Positions 25,465-36,777 of a DNA stretch of 64,000 bases are shown in pieces (the stretch's first letter is position 1; the number at the start of each line of letters is the position of its first letter). Below the pieces are notes generated by a model. The model ran no database searches. It saw only the letters and a program-made list of their open reading frames with translations, and was not told the origin of the DNA. A program made the position numbers and the translations under genes. Source of the stretch: Propionibacteriaceae bacterium (lineage in GTDB: Bacteria > Actinomycetota > Actinomycetes > Propionibacteriales > Propionibacteriaceae); the NCBI GenBank assembly GCA_009782915.1, contig WRIC01000006.1, positions 1-64,000 of the forward strand, written 5' to 3'.

Positions 25465-26535
25465 ATGGCTGGTGCACAAGACTTCGTGACGGAGTTTCTC
25501 GACCTTGAAAACCGCCTGGCCGATCCTACCATTCACGCCGATGCCTCCTTGGCGAGACGATTAGGTCGTCGCTACGCAGAGCTCACCCCGATTGTGTCGG
25601 GATTGCGTGAAAAAGACCAATTGTCCGCCGATATTGAAGCAGCTCGCGAACTGGCCGAAGAGGACCCAGTGTTTCTTGAAGAAATCTCTGCTCTCGAACG
25701 TACGCTCGCAGCCGTAGATGAGCGTCTGGTGAAACTGCTGGCCCCCAGAGATCCTCATGACTCCCACGATGCCATCATGGAAATCAAATCAGGGGAGGGT
25801 GGTGAAGAATCTGCACTGTTCGCTAAGGATCTCTTCACCATGTACACCAAGTTCATCGACTCTCAACCCTGGTCGATGGATGTTCTGGATTCCCAGGAAA
25901 CCGATCTGGGCGGGTTGAAGTCGATCACTTTTGCTGTGAAAGGAACCTCGAGTGGGGACGCACCCTATGGAGCGTTGAAATTTGAAGGCGGAGTTCATAG
26001 GGTTCAACGAGTTCCTGTCACCGAATCCCAGGGGCGTATTCACACCTCGGCTGCAGGGGTGATGGTCATGCCTGAGATGGATGACACCGAGCTGGTCATT
26101 GATCCTGCAGAACTTAAAATCGATGTTTTTCGTTCCTCAGGTCCTGGAGGCCAGGGGGTCAATACCACCGATTCTGCGGTACGAATCACCCACCTTCCCA
26201 CTGGAACTGTGGTGTCCTGCCAAAATGAAAGATCCCAGCTCCAAAATAAGGAATCTGCCCTTCGGATGCTGAGAGCACGGTTGACCACCCTCGCCGAAGA
26301 GGAGGCGGCACAAAGTGCCTCACAGGCGCGTAAATCTCAGGTCCGTACGGTTGACCGATCAGAAAGAATCCGGACCTACAATTTCCCTGAGAACCGTATC
26401 GCCGACCATCGTATTGGCTATAAAGCCCACAATCTTGATGCTGTGTTGGCCGGGGATATTGGCCCACTGATGACAGCGCTTCAGGAAGCCGACCTTGCTG
26501 TCAGACTCACTGAAGCAACCCAAGGCCATTCATGA
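25465..26535 (+). CDS. prfA: Peptide chain release factor 1
   Basis: The 356-residue release factor reads UAA/UAG. The GGQ peptidyl-tRNA hydrolysis motif is within [20 protein letters not shown] near residue 230. The flanking blocks [18 protein letters not shown] and [20 protein letters not shown] are standard for RF1. Its stop overlaps prmC by 4 bp; PrmC methylates the GGQ glutamine. Confidence 0.97.
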   Translation: MAGAQDFVTEFLDLENRLADPTIHADASLARRLGRRYAELTPIVSGLREKDQLSADIEAARELAEEDPVFLEEISALERTLAAVDERLVKLLAPRDPHDSHDAIMEIKSGEGGEESALFAKDLFTMYTKFIDSQPWSMDVLDSQETDLGGLKSITFAVKGTSSGDAPYGALKFEGGVHRVQRVPVTESQGRIHTSAAGVMVMPEMDDTELVIDPAELKIDVFRSSGPGGQGVNTTDSAVRITHLPTGTVVSCQNERSQLQNKESALRMLRARLTTLAEEEAAQSASQARKSQVRTVDRSERIRTYNFPENRIADHRIGYKAHNLDAVLAGDIGPLMTALQEADLAVRLTEATQGHS

Positions 26536-27377
26536 CATCCCTGCGTGAGGTGTTGCGGGTGAGCGTCCAGGAGCTGAAGCAGGCAGGAATTGTTTCGCCA
26601 CAAGCTCAGGGGCGTACTATCGTCTCTTTTGTCTTGGGAATCTCCCCAGGAGAGTTTCCCCTCGTCACTGCGGTCAATGATGACCAAGTCGCCAAGGTGA
26701 ACCAGATCGTTCAACAACGTCTGAGTGGCACACCGCTGCAACACATCATAGGTACTGCGCCTTTTCGCCATAGTGAGGTACGAGTGGGGCCGGGAGTTTT
26801 CATTCCCCGTCCAGAAACCGAACTGTTAGCAGGGTGGGCCATCGACCACATCAAGGAAGATGACAAAGTTGTGGAACTCTGTGCAGGTTCTGGGGCACTA
26901 TCATTGGCGATTCACCAGGAGGCTTCGCAATGCCAGCAATGGGCTGTGGAGAAATCTGAGGATGCATGTGTTTATCTGAGCGACAACCTTCAGGGCACAC
27001 CCGTGGAATGGGTGTGTTCAGACATGGAGTTTGCGCTACCTGAGTTGAATGGCGGTGTTGATGTGCTTGTCGTTAACCCCCCCTATCTTCCCCTCCCGCC
27101 CAAGCCAGATGGTGGCGATTTCCCTTATGATGTTCTCGTTGATCCCTGGGAAGCCCTCTTTGCTGGCGATCAAGGCGAAGATCTTTTTCCTGTCGTTGCT
27201 AGGGTTGCACGTAGGTTGCTGAAACCTGGGGGAGTGTTGGGGTGCGAACATGGAGATGATCAATCCCAGATTGTTTCTGCGATCTTTTCCGACCATGGTT
27301 TCGTCCATCTCAGTAGTCACTGCGACCTCAATAATCGACCCCGCTTCATTACGGCAATGAAGCCAAACATGCAATGA
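26532..27377 (+). CDS. prmC: Release factor glutamine methyltransferase
   Basis: The 281-residue S-adenosylmethionine enzyme has the [15 protein letters not shown] cofactor loop and the substrate motif NPPYLP near residue 180, which holds the release-factor glutamine. N-terminal helical domain is present. It is co-transcribed with prfA through an ATGA overlap. Confidence 0.95.
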   Translation: MTSLREVLRVSVQELKQAGIVSPQAQGRTIVSFVLGISPGEFPLVTAVNDDQVAKVNQIVQQRLSGTPLQHIIGTAPFRHSEVRVGPGVFIPRPETELLAGWAIDHIKEDDKVVELCAGSGALSLAIHQEASQCQQWAVEKSEDACVYLSDNLQGTPVEWVCSDMEFALPELNGGVDVLVVNPPYLPLPPKPDGGDFPYDVLVDPWEALFAGDQGEDLFPVVARVARRLLKPGGVLGCEHGDDQSQIVSAIFSDHGFVHLSSHCDLNNRPRFITAMKPNMQ

Positions 27378-27384
27378 TGGACCC

Positions 27385-28038
27385 ATGAGCATCGACGCCC
27401 CCCAGTCATCAGGTGATGCCACTGTGCTCAATTTTGGCGATCCCACCCTGATTCCTCGGGTAACTAGTGTGCTCGATGCCGGAGGGTGCATCGTCTTGCC
27501 CACTGACACGGTCTATGGGATCGCAACTCGCAGTAACTCTCCTGGTTCGGTGGCCACCTTGCAGAAACTCAAGGGGCGATCGGATGCTTTTCCACCCCCA
27601 ATTCTTGTTGCCGAAATTGAGGACGCATGGAAACTTGTCACCATGGTGAGTGACCCGGTTCGTCGAGTTGCCGAAAAGTTCTGGCCAGGAGCATTGACAC
27701 TCATCCTTCCTGCTTTGCGGTTGGATCTGTCGCTGGCATCCTCAGTGGGTACACTTGGTCTGCGAGTCCCCGACCATGAGTTACTCAGGGGCCTTCTTCG
27801 TGCCACTGGGCCTTTAGCTGTTTCCAGTGCAAACAAACATCGCCATGAGCCAGCAACCACTATTGAAGAGGCCATGAGCCAATTCGGTAATGACGTGGGA
27901 CTCTATATTGATGGTGGGCCGACTACTGGGGCAAGCCCCTCCACTGTGGTGGACGCCACTGGAGACATCACTGTTCTTCGGGTGGGAAGCATTACTCGTG
28001 CACAGGTGATGGAAACCGCAGGAGAAACCCATGCGTGA
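27385..28038 (+). CDS. L-threonylcarbamoyladenylate synthase (Sua5/TsaC family)
   Basis: The 217-residue YrdC-domain protein makes threonylcarbamoyl-AMP for tRNA t6A modification. Signature segments are CIVLPTDTVYGIATRS, KLKGRSDAFPPPILV (usual KxR..P.PL pattern), WPGALTLILP and SSANKHRHEPATT. It lacks the extra C-terminal Sua5 domain, so it is TsaC-like in length. It overlaps the next gene by 8 bp. Confidence 0.93.
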   Translation: MSIDAPQSSGDATVLNFGDPTLIPRVTSVLDAGGCIVLPTDTVYGIATRSNSPGSVATLQKLKGRSDAFPPPILVAEIEDAWKLVTMVSDPVRRVAEKFWPGALTLILPALRLDLSLASSVGTLGLRVPDHELLRGLLRATGPLAVSSANKHRHEPATTIEEAMSQFGNDVGLYIDGGPTTGASPSTVVDATGDITVLRVGSITRAQVMETAGETHA

Positions 28039-29137
28039 GTACGGCATAGTCTTTCTCATCGGTGTTGCTGTCTGTTTTAGTCTCACACCGGCCTGTCGAT
28101 CTCTAGCACTGCGCCTGGGTGCGGTTGCCAGGGTTCGTGGTCGCGATGTCCACTCATCGGCAACACCCTATTTTGGTGGTTTAGCGATGCTGGGAGGTTT
28201 GGGTGCGGCATACCTCATGGCATCCAAGATGCCCTTCCTGAGCCGTTACCCCAATGTATTGGGTGACTCGCTGTTCATCTTGGCTGCTGCTGGCGTGATG
28301 TGTGTCATCGGGCTCATCGATGATGTGATAGAGCTCAACGCAATGATGAAAATCGCTGGCCAGATGTTGGCTGCCGGAATCCTTGTTGTCGGTGGGGTGC
28401 AGATGCGGTGGATTCCCTGGAAGTCAGGCATCATTGTTCTCGATCAAGCTGCAGGAATCCTTATTTCCTTGTTGTTTATTTTCCTGTGCACCAATGCTGT
28501 CAACCTCATTGATGGGCTCGATGGTCTTGCTGCAGGGATTGTTGCCATATCTGGCAGTGCCTTCTTCATCTATGCCTATTGGTTGACGGTGGGGGAGGGG
28601 CTGGTTCGTGCAACCACCTCAGCTTTCGTCACCATCGCCATGTGCGGAATCTGTCTGGGGTATCTCCCGCACAATTTCCATCCAGCCAAAATTTTCATGG
28701 GTGACTCTGGAGCGATGCTGCTGGGATTGCTCTTCGCCGCTTCCACAATCTCTCTGACCGGTCAGATTGATCCCACCACTTTGAGTGGGGGAGGCCAAGG
28801 ACTCTTCGTTGCCTACATTCCGCTGGTTCTTCCACTGGTAGCACTCGGTTTACCTTTCCTGGATATGTTCGTGGCCTATACCCGGCGTACCTGGGAGGGG
28901 GTGTGGTGGTTTGTTGCTGATAAACAACACCTCCATCACCGGCTCCTCCAGCGTGGCCATTCCCATCTTCGCGCCGTGATGATGATGTACGCCTGGACTG
29001 CCCTTCTCGCCTATTCAGCGATGTTCCTTGGCTTATTCCCGTCATGGCTGACGCTCATTATTGCCGGGGTTGCCCTGGTATCCACCCTCGTCTTTGTTCT
29101 TTTCACCGGTCGCAAAACTACTCCCGAAGATGCTTAG
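28031..29137 (+). CDS. wecA: Undecaprenyl-phosphate N-acetylglucosaminyl 1-phosphate transferase (WecA/MraY family)
   Basis: The 368-residue protein has about eleven membrane segments and the catalytic motifs of polyprenyl-phosphate sugar-phosphate transferases. These are VHSSATPYFGGLAM, LIDDVIELNAMMK (DD motif), NAVNLIDGLDGLAAGI, KIFMGDSGAMLLG and DKQHLHHRLLQRGHS. It transfers a HexNAc phosphate to the carrier lipid. Position between sua5 and atpI equals the mycobacterial rfe/wecA gene that starts arabinogalactan linker synthesis; the sugar specificity is inferred. Confidence 0.92.
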   Translation: MREYGIVFLIGVAVCFSLTPACRSLALRLGAVARVRGRDVHSSATPYFGGLAMLGGLGAAYLMASKMPFLSRYPNVLGDSLFILAAAGVMCVIGLIDDVIELNAMMKIAGQMLAAGILVVGGVQMRWIPWKSGIIVLDQAAGILISLLFIFLCTNAVNLIDGLDGLAAGIVAISGSAFFIYAYWLTVGEGLVRATTSAFVTIAMCGICLGYLPHNFHPAKIFMGDSGAMLLGLLFAASTISLTGQIDPTTLSGGGQGLFVAYIPLVLPLVALGLPFLDMFVAYTRRTWEGVWWFVADKQHLHHRLLQRGHSHLRAVMMMYAWTALLAYSAMFLGLFPSWLTLIIAGVALVSTLVFVLFTGRKTTPEDA

Positions 29138-29145
29138 GAGCTGAG

Positions 29146-29589
29146 ATGCCAGAAGAAAGAAAACCCATTCATACAGATTCCCTGTCCGTTGCCGGGTGGA
29201 AAATGGCTGCTGGTGGCGCACTTGGAGGTGCGGTGTGTGGTGGTGTCACAGCTGGGCTTCTTGCCCTGGTTGCAGGGGGATCTGCTGGAGTCAGCTGTTT
29301 AATCGGGGCAGTGGCTGTGACGGTTGCCCTGGTTGGTAGTCAAATTGTTCTCATTCTTGTCGAGAAACTCTCGCCATCGATCACCTTGCTAGTTGCTTTG
29401 GCTGTGATGGGGTTAGCAGCCTTTGGTTTGTTTGTTCTGCTCTCCTGGGCTAAAACCTCTGACCTGGTGAATATGAAGTGGGTGTTGGCGGGTGTTGCGG
29501 TCTCCAGCCTGGGATACCTCATTGGGGCCAAAGTGGCTCATTCGCGTGTGAGACTTCTGCATTTTTCTGAGCAAAAGTCCAAGGAATAG
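29146..29589 (+). CDS. AtpI-like membrane protein upstream of the ATP synthase operon
   Basis: The 147-residue protein has four hydrophobic segments and sits where actinobacterial atpI lies, between wecA and atpB. Sequence similarity to AtpI is weak by eye, so the call rests largely on context and topology. ATG 29146 is chosen from the AGGAG six bases upstream. AtpI proteins assist c-ring assembly in other bacteria. Confidence 0.65.
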   Translation: MPEERKPIHTDSLSVAGWKMAAGGALGGAVCGGVTAGLLALVAGGSAGVSCLIGAVAVTVALVGSQIVLILVEKLSPSITLLVALAVMGLAAFGLFVLLSWAKTSDLVNMKWVLAGVAVSSLGYLIGAKVAHSRVRLLHFSEQKSKE

Positions 29590-29628
29590 ACACGATCCGC
29601 CTGAGCAGTGTCATAGTTTGGAACTAAC

Positions 29629-29659
29629 TTGCGCAGGATGTGACTCAAGGCGCTAGGAT
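29629..29659 (+). promoter_or_regulatory. Candidate ATP synthase operon promoter
   Basis: TTGCGC (29629-29634) and TAGGAT (29654-29659) are 19 bases apart, a slightly long spacing, in the 147-bp gap before atpB. A leader of about 70 bases would precede the atpB start. Confidence 0.35.
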
Positions 29660-29736
29660 GACACCAGAAGCCGTAGATGCCAGTGTTGTCACTCGGCTTC
29701 TCTTGGACGTGAATGTGCTCGAGGAAAGGAGCGCCG

Positions 29737-30618
29737 ATGGGCATCAGACCCTTAGGGCTGACCCTCTTTGAAGCGCCCACCTTCGGAGTGAGTGGCTTTG
29801 ATTCCTCACCTGTTTTTCCCTCACAGCAATGGCTGGATTGCCATCCTCACACGGGCGAGCTCACTGCTGAGGTCAAGCGCATCTGTGAGACCGCTCCACC
29901 GGTGTGGAGTGACATTTGGGTCACCAATCACATCCTGCAGGCCATCATTGGTGCAACCCTCGTGATTGTTTTCTGGCTCTTTGTCTCCCACAAACCGAAA
30001 GTTGTTCCCACCAAGAGGCAGTGGGTGGGGGAGTGGCTCTACAACATGATCCGCAATGGTGTTGCCCGCGACATGATCGGTGACGGTTACCAGAAGTTCG
30101 TTCCCTGGTTGGTGGCGATGTTCACCTTCATCATCGTGAATAATCTCTTCGGCAGTTTCTTCATTTTCATGTTCCCGACCTTCTCGAAAGTGGGATTCGT
30201 CTGGGGTTTTGCGATCATCACCTGGATTCTCTACAACGCGGTAGGCATCAAGAAGTGGGGAGTCCTTCAATACTTTAAGAGGATGACTGTCCCTGAAGGT
30301 GTGCCTGGTCCAATCTTGCTGATGGTGGCACCCCTAGAGTTGATCTCCAACTTCTTTATGCGACCGATCACGTTGGCTTTACGTCTGTTTGCCAACCTGT
30401 TCGCCGGTCACTTGCTGGTAATGATCTTTGTGGTGGGTGGAACATACCTTCTCACCGAAGTGAAAAACAACCTCTTCTACAATGTCGCAGGTGGGGTCAC
30501 CGTACTCTTTAGTTTCGCTATCTTCGCTTTGGAGTTACTGGTCGCCTACCTGCAAGCTTATATCTTTGTCGTTCTAACAGCTCAATATGTGGCCTCGGCA
30601 CAAGCCGAGACACACTAA
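29737..30618 (+). CDS. atpB: ATP synthase F0 subunit a
   Basis: The 293-residue proton-channel subunit contains the essential Arg within ITLALRLFANLFAGHLLVM and the C-terminal helix LVAYLQAYIFVVLTAQYVA. An amphipathic N-terminal extension precedes the first membrane helix. ATG 29737 is chosen because AAGGAG sits 7 bases upstream. First gene of the complete eight-gene operon. Confidence 0.96.
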   Translation: MGIRPLGLTLFEAPTFGVSGFDSSPVFPSQQWLDCHPHTGELTAEVKRICETAPPVWSDIWVTNHILQAIIGATLVIVFWLFVSHKPKVVPTKRQWVGEWLYNMIRNGVARDMIGDGYQKFVPWLVAMFTFIIVNNLFGSFFIFMFPTFSKVGFVWGFAIITWILYNAVGIKKWGVLQYFKRMTVPEGVPGPILLMVAPLELISNFFMRPITLALRLFANLFAGHLLVMIFVVGGTYLLTEVKNNLFYNVAGGVTVLFSFAIFALELLVAYLQAYIFVVLTAQYVASAQAETH

Positions 30619-30631
30619 GGAAAGGAAAATC

Positions 30632-30865
30632 ATGACACTACTGGAGACCATGATTAACATATCAGGAAGTCTGAATACCCTTGGGTACGGCTTGGGCACC
30701 ATTGGTCCCGGTATTGGCGTGGGTATGATCTTCGCCTCGGTGATCCAAGGAACAGCACGTCAGCCTGAGGCGAAAGGCTCACTGATGTCCACTGCATGGA
30801 TCGGTTTTGCTGTGGTCGAGGCTCTGGCACTGTTCGGTATTGCATTCGCCTTTACGCTTAACTGA
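30632..30865 (+). CDS. atpE: ATP synthase F0 subunit c
   Basis: The 77-residue two-helix ring subunit has the glycine-rich first helix GYGLGTIGPGIGVGM, the RQPEAKG polar loop at 43-49 and the proton-carrying Glu 63 in VVEALALFG. The Gln and Ser/Thr residues that mark Na+-binding rings are missing, so H+ is the likely coupling ion. The true start is ATG 30632 after AAGGAAAGG. Confidence 0.96.
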   Translation: MTLLETMINISGSLNTLGYGLGTIGPGIGVGMIFASVIQGTARQPEAKGSLMSTAWIGFAVVEALALFGIAFAFTLN

Positions 30866-30867
30866 TC

Positions 30868-31401
30868 ATGAATCCCCTTGAAGGACAAGGCCCTCTCGGG
30901 CCTCTTCTCCCGTCACACTGGTCGGAGTTCATCGTCGGGTTGGTCTTGTTTGCGATCATCTACATGGTTGTGTGGAAGGTTGTGATGCCACGGTTCGAGA
31001 CCATGTATACCGACAGAGCTGACGAGATCCGTGGCGGCATTGAGAGAGCCGAACAAGCCCAAGATGAGGCGGCCAAGGCGCTAGCTGTTTATAAAGAGAA
31101 ACTAGCCAACGCTGACGATGAAGCAGCCAAGATTCGTGACGCTGCCAAAGCAACAGGTGCCCAAATCGAAGCTGAATCCAGGGCGAAGGCTGAAGAGGAA
31201 GCCTCTCGCATAGTGAACTCTGCACGTGTCCAAGTCGAAGCTGAAAAGAATCTGGCTATGGAGGACCTCCGTAAGGACGTCGGCTCCATGGCGACTACGT
31301 TGGCAGGCAAGATCTTGGGTGAGAATCTTGACGATAGTAGCGTGAAGAAGACTGTGGATTCTTTCATTAGCTCCCTGGGTAAGGAAACAGCGAAGAAATG
31401 A
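30868..31401 (+). CDS. atpF: ATP synthase F0 subunit b
   Basis: The 177-residue peripheral-stalk subunit has one N-terminal membrane helix (FIVGLVLFAIIYMVVWKVV), then a long Ala/Glu/Lys-rich helix for dimerisation. It overlaps atpH by 4 bp. Confidence 0.95.
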   Translation: MNPLEGQGPLGPLLPSHWSEFIVGLVLFAIIYMVVWKVVMPRFETMYTDRADEIRGGIERAEQAQDEAAKALAVYKEKLANADDEAAKIRDAAKATGAQIEAESRAKAEEEASRIVNSARVQVEAEKNLAMEDLRKDVGSMATTLAGKILGENLDDSSVKKTVDSFISSLGKETAKK

Positions 31402-32156
31402 CCACCCCATCCCAGCAGAGTTCGACAAATGCTCAGGTCACATCCGACCTGAACCTGATTCTGTCTACCCTCCAGGGGCATCCGGCACTGGGGCGTGCAC
31501 TGACCGACCCGTCAGCACCAGTGGCTGCTCGCTCGAAGCTGATTGATCGCGCATTTGCCAAGGTTTCGCCCGCGGCGCGTACGATTCTGGGAGAAGCCTT
31601 AGCGAAGAACTGGGATTCGACGAAAACTCTGCTGAACTGGGTGGAAGCCACCGCGGTGAAATCTGCCTGGCAGTGGGCACAAACATCGAACGAATTGGAT
31701 CGTTGTCTTGATGAGGTGTTCGCCTTCTCGCAGATGATATTCCACGACCACGAACTTCGATCAGCTCTCACAGATCGCCGCAGGTCCCTGGCAGATCGTC
31801 AAGGACTGGTTCGGTCATTGCTATCGAAGTCGATGGCAGAACCATCGGTGGAGATTGCTGCTGCCAGTGTCGCGGTGAGACAGGGCACTATCGATGAAGC
31901 TGTGCGAGGATTCCTCGACATCGGTGCTGGGCTCGTCGACTCCCAGATAGCCACTGTGTCAGTGGCCAAGCCTCTTGATGCCAAGCAGAAAAAGGACCTG
32001 ATTTCTGCCTTGAGTACGCGCATGGGCACCAACATTATTATCCAAGAAATCGTGGATCCCTCCCTGTTGGGTGGGGTCCGCGTCGAATGTGGAGCGGAGG
32101 TCATCGATTCGACTTTGACCTCTCGCCTTGAGGCCGCTCACAGAGAATTTGCATGA
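31398..32156 (+). CDS. atpH: ATP synthase F1 subunit delta
   Basis: The 252-residue subunit joins F1 to the b stalk. It is longer than the roughly 180-residue E. coli delta, as in other actinobacteria where an N-terminal helical extension precedes the delta domain. The C-terminal block IIQEIVDPSLLGGVRVECGA is the conserved family signature. Confidence 0.94.
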   Translation: MTTPSQQSSTNAQVTSDLNLILSTLQGHPALGRALTDPSAPVAARSKLIDRAFAKVSPAARTILGEALAKNWDSTKTLLNWVEATAVKSAWQWAQTSNELDRCLDEVFAFSQMIFHDHELRSALTDRRRSLADRQGLVRSLLSKSMAEPSVEIAAASVAVRQGTIDEAVRGFLDIGAGLVDSQIATVSVAKPLDAKQKKDLISALSTRMGTNIIIQEIVDPSLLGGVRVECGAEVIDSTLTSRLEAAHREFA

Positions 32157-32176
32157 CAACGAAGTGAGGAAGATCA

Positions 32177-33817
32177 ATGACTGAAGCAACCATCAAGGCA
32201 GACGAGATTCGTCAAGCCTTGGATAGTTACATCAAGGATTTCTCAGTGGCGGCCTCCGCTAGTGAAGAAATTGGTTATGTAGCGGACTCTGGTGACGGTA
32301 TCGCCCACGTGGTCGGTCTACCCTCCGCCATGGCCAATGAGCTCTTAGAGTTTGCCAACGGCGTACGAGGTATTGCCATTAACTTGGATGCCCGCGAGAT
32401 AGGTGTAGTCGTCCTGGGGTCCTCCGAAGGGATCGAAGAGGGTTCCGAGGTACGCCGTACCGGGGAAATCCTTTCTGTACCCGTGGGGGATGGGTATCTC
32501 GGTCGCGTCGTGGACGCTATGGGTAACCCCATCGACGGCCTCGGTCCGATTGCCTCCACTGGTAGGCGCGACCTGGAACTCCAGGCTGCTGGTGTGATGG
32601 ATCGCCAATCGGTGAACGAACCGCTCCAAACTGGTATCAAAGCCATTGACGCCATGATTCCGATCGGTCGCGGCCAGCGCCAGTTGATCATCGGTGACCG
32701 CAAGACCGGTAAAACTGCCATCGTGGTGGACACCATCATCAACCAAAAAGCCAACTGGGATACCGGTGACCCGAAACAGCAGGTGCGTTGCATCTATGTG
32801 GCTGTGGGGCAGAAGGGGTCCACGGTTGCTGAGGTTCGCGAATCCCTTCGTGCAGCTGGCGCCCTGGAATACACCACGATTGTTCATGCGCCAGCTTCAG
32901 ATCCGGCAGGCTTTAAATACATCGCCCCCTATGCTGGATCCGCTATTGGCCAGCATTGGATGTACGAGGGCAAGCATGTGCTCATCGTTTTCGATGACTT
33001 AACTAAGCAGGCTGAAGCCTATCGTGCCATGTCACTGCTCCTACGCCGTCCGCCAGGGCGCGAAGCGTACCCCGGCGATGTGTTCTACTTGCACTCGCGT
33101 CTGCTGGAACGCTGTGCGAAACTCTCCGATGATCTTGGTGGGGGATCGATGACCGGTTTGCCGATCATCGAAACCAAAGCCAATGACGTGTCGGCCTATA
33201 TTCCGACCAACGTCATCTCGATCACCGATGGACAGATCTTCCTCCAGTCTGATCTGTTCAACGCCAACCAGCGTCCAGCTATTGACGTGGGCATCTCAGT
33301 TTCTCGTGTTGGTGGTGCCGCCCAGGTGAAAGCCATGAAGTCTGTTGCTGGTACGCTCAAGATTTCGCTGGCACAGTTCCGTGACATGCAAGCCTTTGCT
33401 ATGTTCGCCTCCGACCTGGATGAAACCTCCAGACGCCAGTTGGAACGTGGCGCCAGGCTCACCGAGTTGCTTCGCCAACCACAGTTCTCTCCCTATCCGG
33501 TGGAAGAACAGGTGGTCAGCGTGTGGGCGGGACTCGGTGGTTTACTCGACATCGTGCCCGTCAACGATATCCTGCGTTTCGAGCGTGAGATGCTGGACTA
33601 TCTCAGGCGTGAAACCAAGGTGCTTGACGGTATCGCTGAATCGAAACTCTTCGGTGACGATGCCCAAGACGAAGCCAAGAAGGCTATTGACTCCTTTGCA
33701 CGTACCTTCCGTACCTCCGATGGATCCTTCCTGTTTGCTGACGAACTCGAAGGCACACCCATCTCACGTGAAGACGACATCGATCAAGAAAAGATCGTGA
33801 CGGGGAAAGCTAGTTGA
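32177..33817 (+). CDS. atpA: ATP synthase F1 subunit alpha
   Basis: The 546-residue non-catalytic subunit has the P-loop GDRKTGKTA, the [12 protein letters not shown]-type segment, and [20 protein letters not shown]. The C-terminal '[17 protein letters not shown]' tail is an actinobacterial-type extension. It starts 21 bp after atpH and ends 2 bp before atpG. Confidence 0.97.
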   Translation: MTEATIKADEIRQALDSYIKDFSVAASASEEIGYVADSGDGIAHVVGLPSAMANELLEFANGVRGIAINLDAREIGVVVLGSSEGIEEGSEVRRTGEILSVPVGDGYLGRVVDAMGNPIDGLGPIASTGRRDLELQAAGVMDRQSVNEPLQTGIKAIDAMIPIGRGQRQLIIGDRKTGKTAIVVDTIINQKANWDTGDPKQQVRCIYVAVGQKGSTVAEVRESLRAAGALEYTTIVHAPASDPAGFKYIAPYAGSAIGQHWMYEGKHVLIVFDDLTKQAEAYRAMSLLLRRPPGREAYPGDVFYLHSRLLERCAKLSDDLGGGSMTGLPIIETKANDVSAYIPTNVISITDGQIFLQSDLFNANQRPAIDVGISVSRVGGAAQVKAMKSVAGTLKISLAQFRDMQAFAMFASDLDETSRRQLERGARLTELLRQPQFSPYPVEEQVVSVWAGLGGLLDIVPVNDILRFEREMLDYLRRETKVLDGIAESKLFGDDAQDEAKKAIDSFARTFRTSDGSFLFADELEGTPISREDDIDQEKIVTGKAS

Positions 33818-33818
33818 C

Positions 33819-34706
33819 ATGGTAGCCAGTCTCAGAGAGCTGCGAGAACGCAATAGGTCCGTCCAGGCGACACAGAAGATCACCCGGGCGATGGAACTCA
33901 TTGCAGCCTCACGAATTACGAAAGCACAAGCGGCTGCGCGGGCAACCCTGCCGTACACCCGTGAACTGAATCGTGCAGTCTCCGCTGTGGTTGGACACGC
34001 TGATATTAAGCACCCCCTGACAACCGAGCAGGAAAACATCGGGCGAACAGCGATCCTGGTGATTACCTCGGATCGTGGGCTGGCTGGCCCGTACTCATCA
34101 AACGTGATTCGCATGGCGGAGAGACTCACCCAGACCCTGCTCGGGGAGGGGCGCGAAGTCGTCACCTATATGGCTGGTCGAAAAGGAATCGCGTACTACG
34201 AATATCGTGAGCGTCCACTGGAGGCCACCTGGGCTGGATTCTCGGACAAACCCACCTACGGCGATTCGGATGCAATCTCTGATGCCTTGATTGAGCGATT
34301 CCTTCAAGACGTGGCTGATGGCGGAGTCGATGAGATCCAGGTGGTGTATACCCGCTTCGAGTCGATGCTGGTTCAAGAGCCCCGAGTACGACGTATCCTG
34401 CCCCTCCAAGTTGTTCGTGGCGATGAAACCCATGAAGTTGGTCCGCTGTATGACTTCGAACCCGATGCGGAAACTGTTCTCAATGAACTGTTATCCCTCT
34501 ATGTTCGCAACCGTATCCACTTCTACCTCATGCAAGCTGCAGCCAGTGAATTGGCGTCCAAACAGAAGGCCATGAAGTCCGCCACTGATAATGCCCAGCA
34601 ACTGATCGAATCCTTGACACGCCAGACCAACCAGGCACGTCAGGCCAAGATCACCCAAGAGATTACCGAGATCGTAGGGGGCGCTTCCGCGCTCGCTGAA
34701 AAATAG
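33819..34706 (+). CDS. atpG: ATP synthase F1 subunit gamma
   Basis: The 295-residue rotor shaft has the N-terminal coiled-coil start SLRELRERNRSVQATQKITR followed by AMELIAASRI, and the matching C-terminal helix AMKSATDNAQQLIESLTRQT. The insertion around 'YEYRERPLEATWAGFSDKPTYGD' is within the family's variable domain. Confidence 0.96.
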   Translation: MVASLRELRERNRSVQATQKITRAMELIAASRITKAQAAARATLPYTRELNRAVSAVVGHADIKHPLTTEQENIGRTAILVITSDRGLAGPYSSNVIRMAERLTQTLLGEGREVVTYMAGRKGIAYYEYRERPLEATWAGFSDKPTYGDSDAISDALIERFLQDVADGGVDEIQVVYTRFESMLVQEPRVRRILPLQVVRGDETHEVGPLYDFEPDAETVLNELLSLYVRNRIHFYLMQAAASELASKQKAMKSATDNAQQLIESLTRQTNQARQAKITQEITEIVGGASALAEK

Positions 34707-36154
<1,448 letters not shown>

Positions 36155-36155
<1 letters not shown>

Positions 36156-36559
36156 TGGCCGAAACCTTCAAGGTTGAGATCGTCTCGGCTGACAGACTCG
36201 TCTGGGAGGGCGAGGCGGTCCAACTCACCGCGACAACCATTGAGGGGGAGGTGGGCATCCTGGCACACCATATTCCGCTCATCGGCAATCTCGCTCCCGG
36301 TCGCGCCCAGGTCACTGATTCTGAGGGTACCTTGCACACTGTTGCTGTTGATGGTGGATTCATTTCCGTGACACCCGAGATGGTCGCCATCATTTCCCCG
36401 TACGCCCAAATGGCTGATGACATCGACGCCAAGGAAGCCCAGCGCGCCCTACTCGATCTCCAGGCCAAGCGCGACGCCGGCGACAACTCCGTAGCCACCA
36501 CCATGGCCTACCGTCGCGCCACCGCCCAAGTCAAAGCCGCCGAACGCCACACCAAGTAG
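36155..36559 (+). CDS. atpC: ATP synthase F1 subunit epsilon
   Basis: The 134-residue subunit has the N-terminal beta barrel with EGEVGILAHHIPLIGNLAPG, then a short C-terminal helical part ending AQVKAAERHTK, which in relatives inhibits ATP hydrolysis. It ends the operon. A tandem repeat region, not an obvious terminator, follows. Confidence 0.95.
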
Positions 36560-36629
36560 GTTTTCCCGCCTTCCCGTGACCGTACCGCGTCTCTCTGGTG
36601 ACCTTTCCCCGTCTCCCTGCACCCTCACC

Positions 36630-36748
36630 CCGGTCATTCTGCGCACACACCCCGGTCATTCTGCGCACTCACTCCGGTCATTCTGCGCACTCACTCCGGT
36701 CATTCTGCGCACTCACTCCGGTCATTCTGCGCGAAGTCGCAGAATCCA
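36630..36748. repeat. Tandem 22-bp array ending in a full palindromic unit
   Basis: CCGGTCATTCTGCG starts at 36630, 36652, 36674, 36696 and 36718, a period of 22 bp. The first four copies carry only the left arm of the palindrome and continue into CACACAC or CACTCACT. The fifth is complete: ATTCTGCG-CGAAGT-CGCAGAAT at 36724-36745. The array thus amplifies half of the interspersed element. It lies between the converging atpC and PPi-PFK genes. No gene is present in 36560-36777. Confidence 0.9.
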
Positions 36749-36777
36749 GACAATCGAGTTAAGCTCATCACCTGTGG

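Noticed and set aside
36630-36745. CRISPR array
   Set aside because: Continuous 22-bp tandem repeat without spacers.
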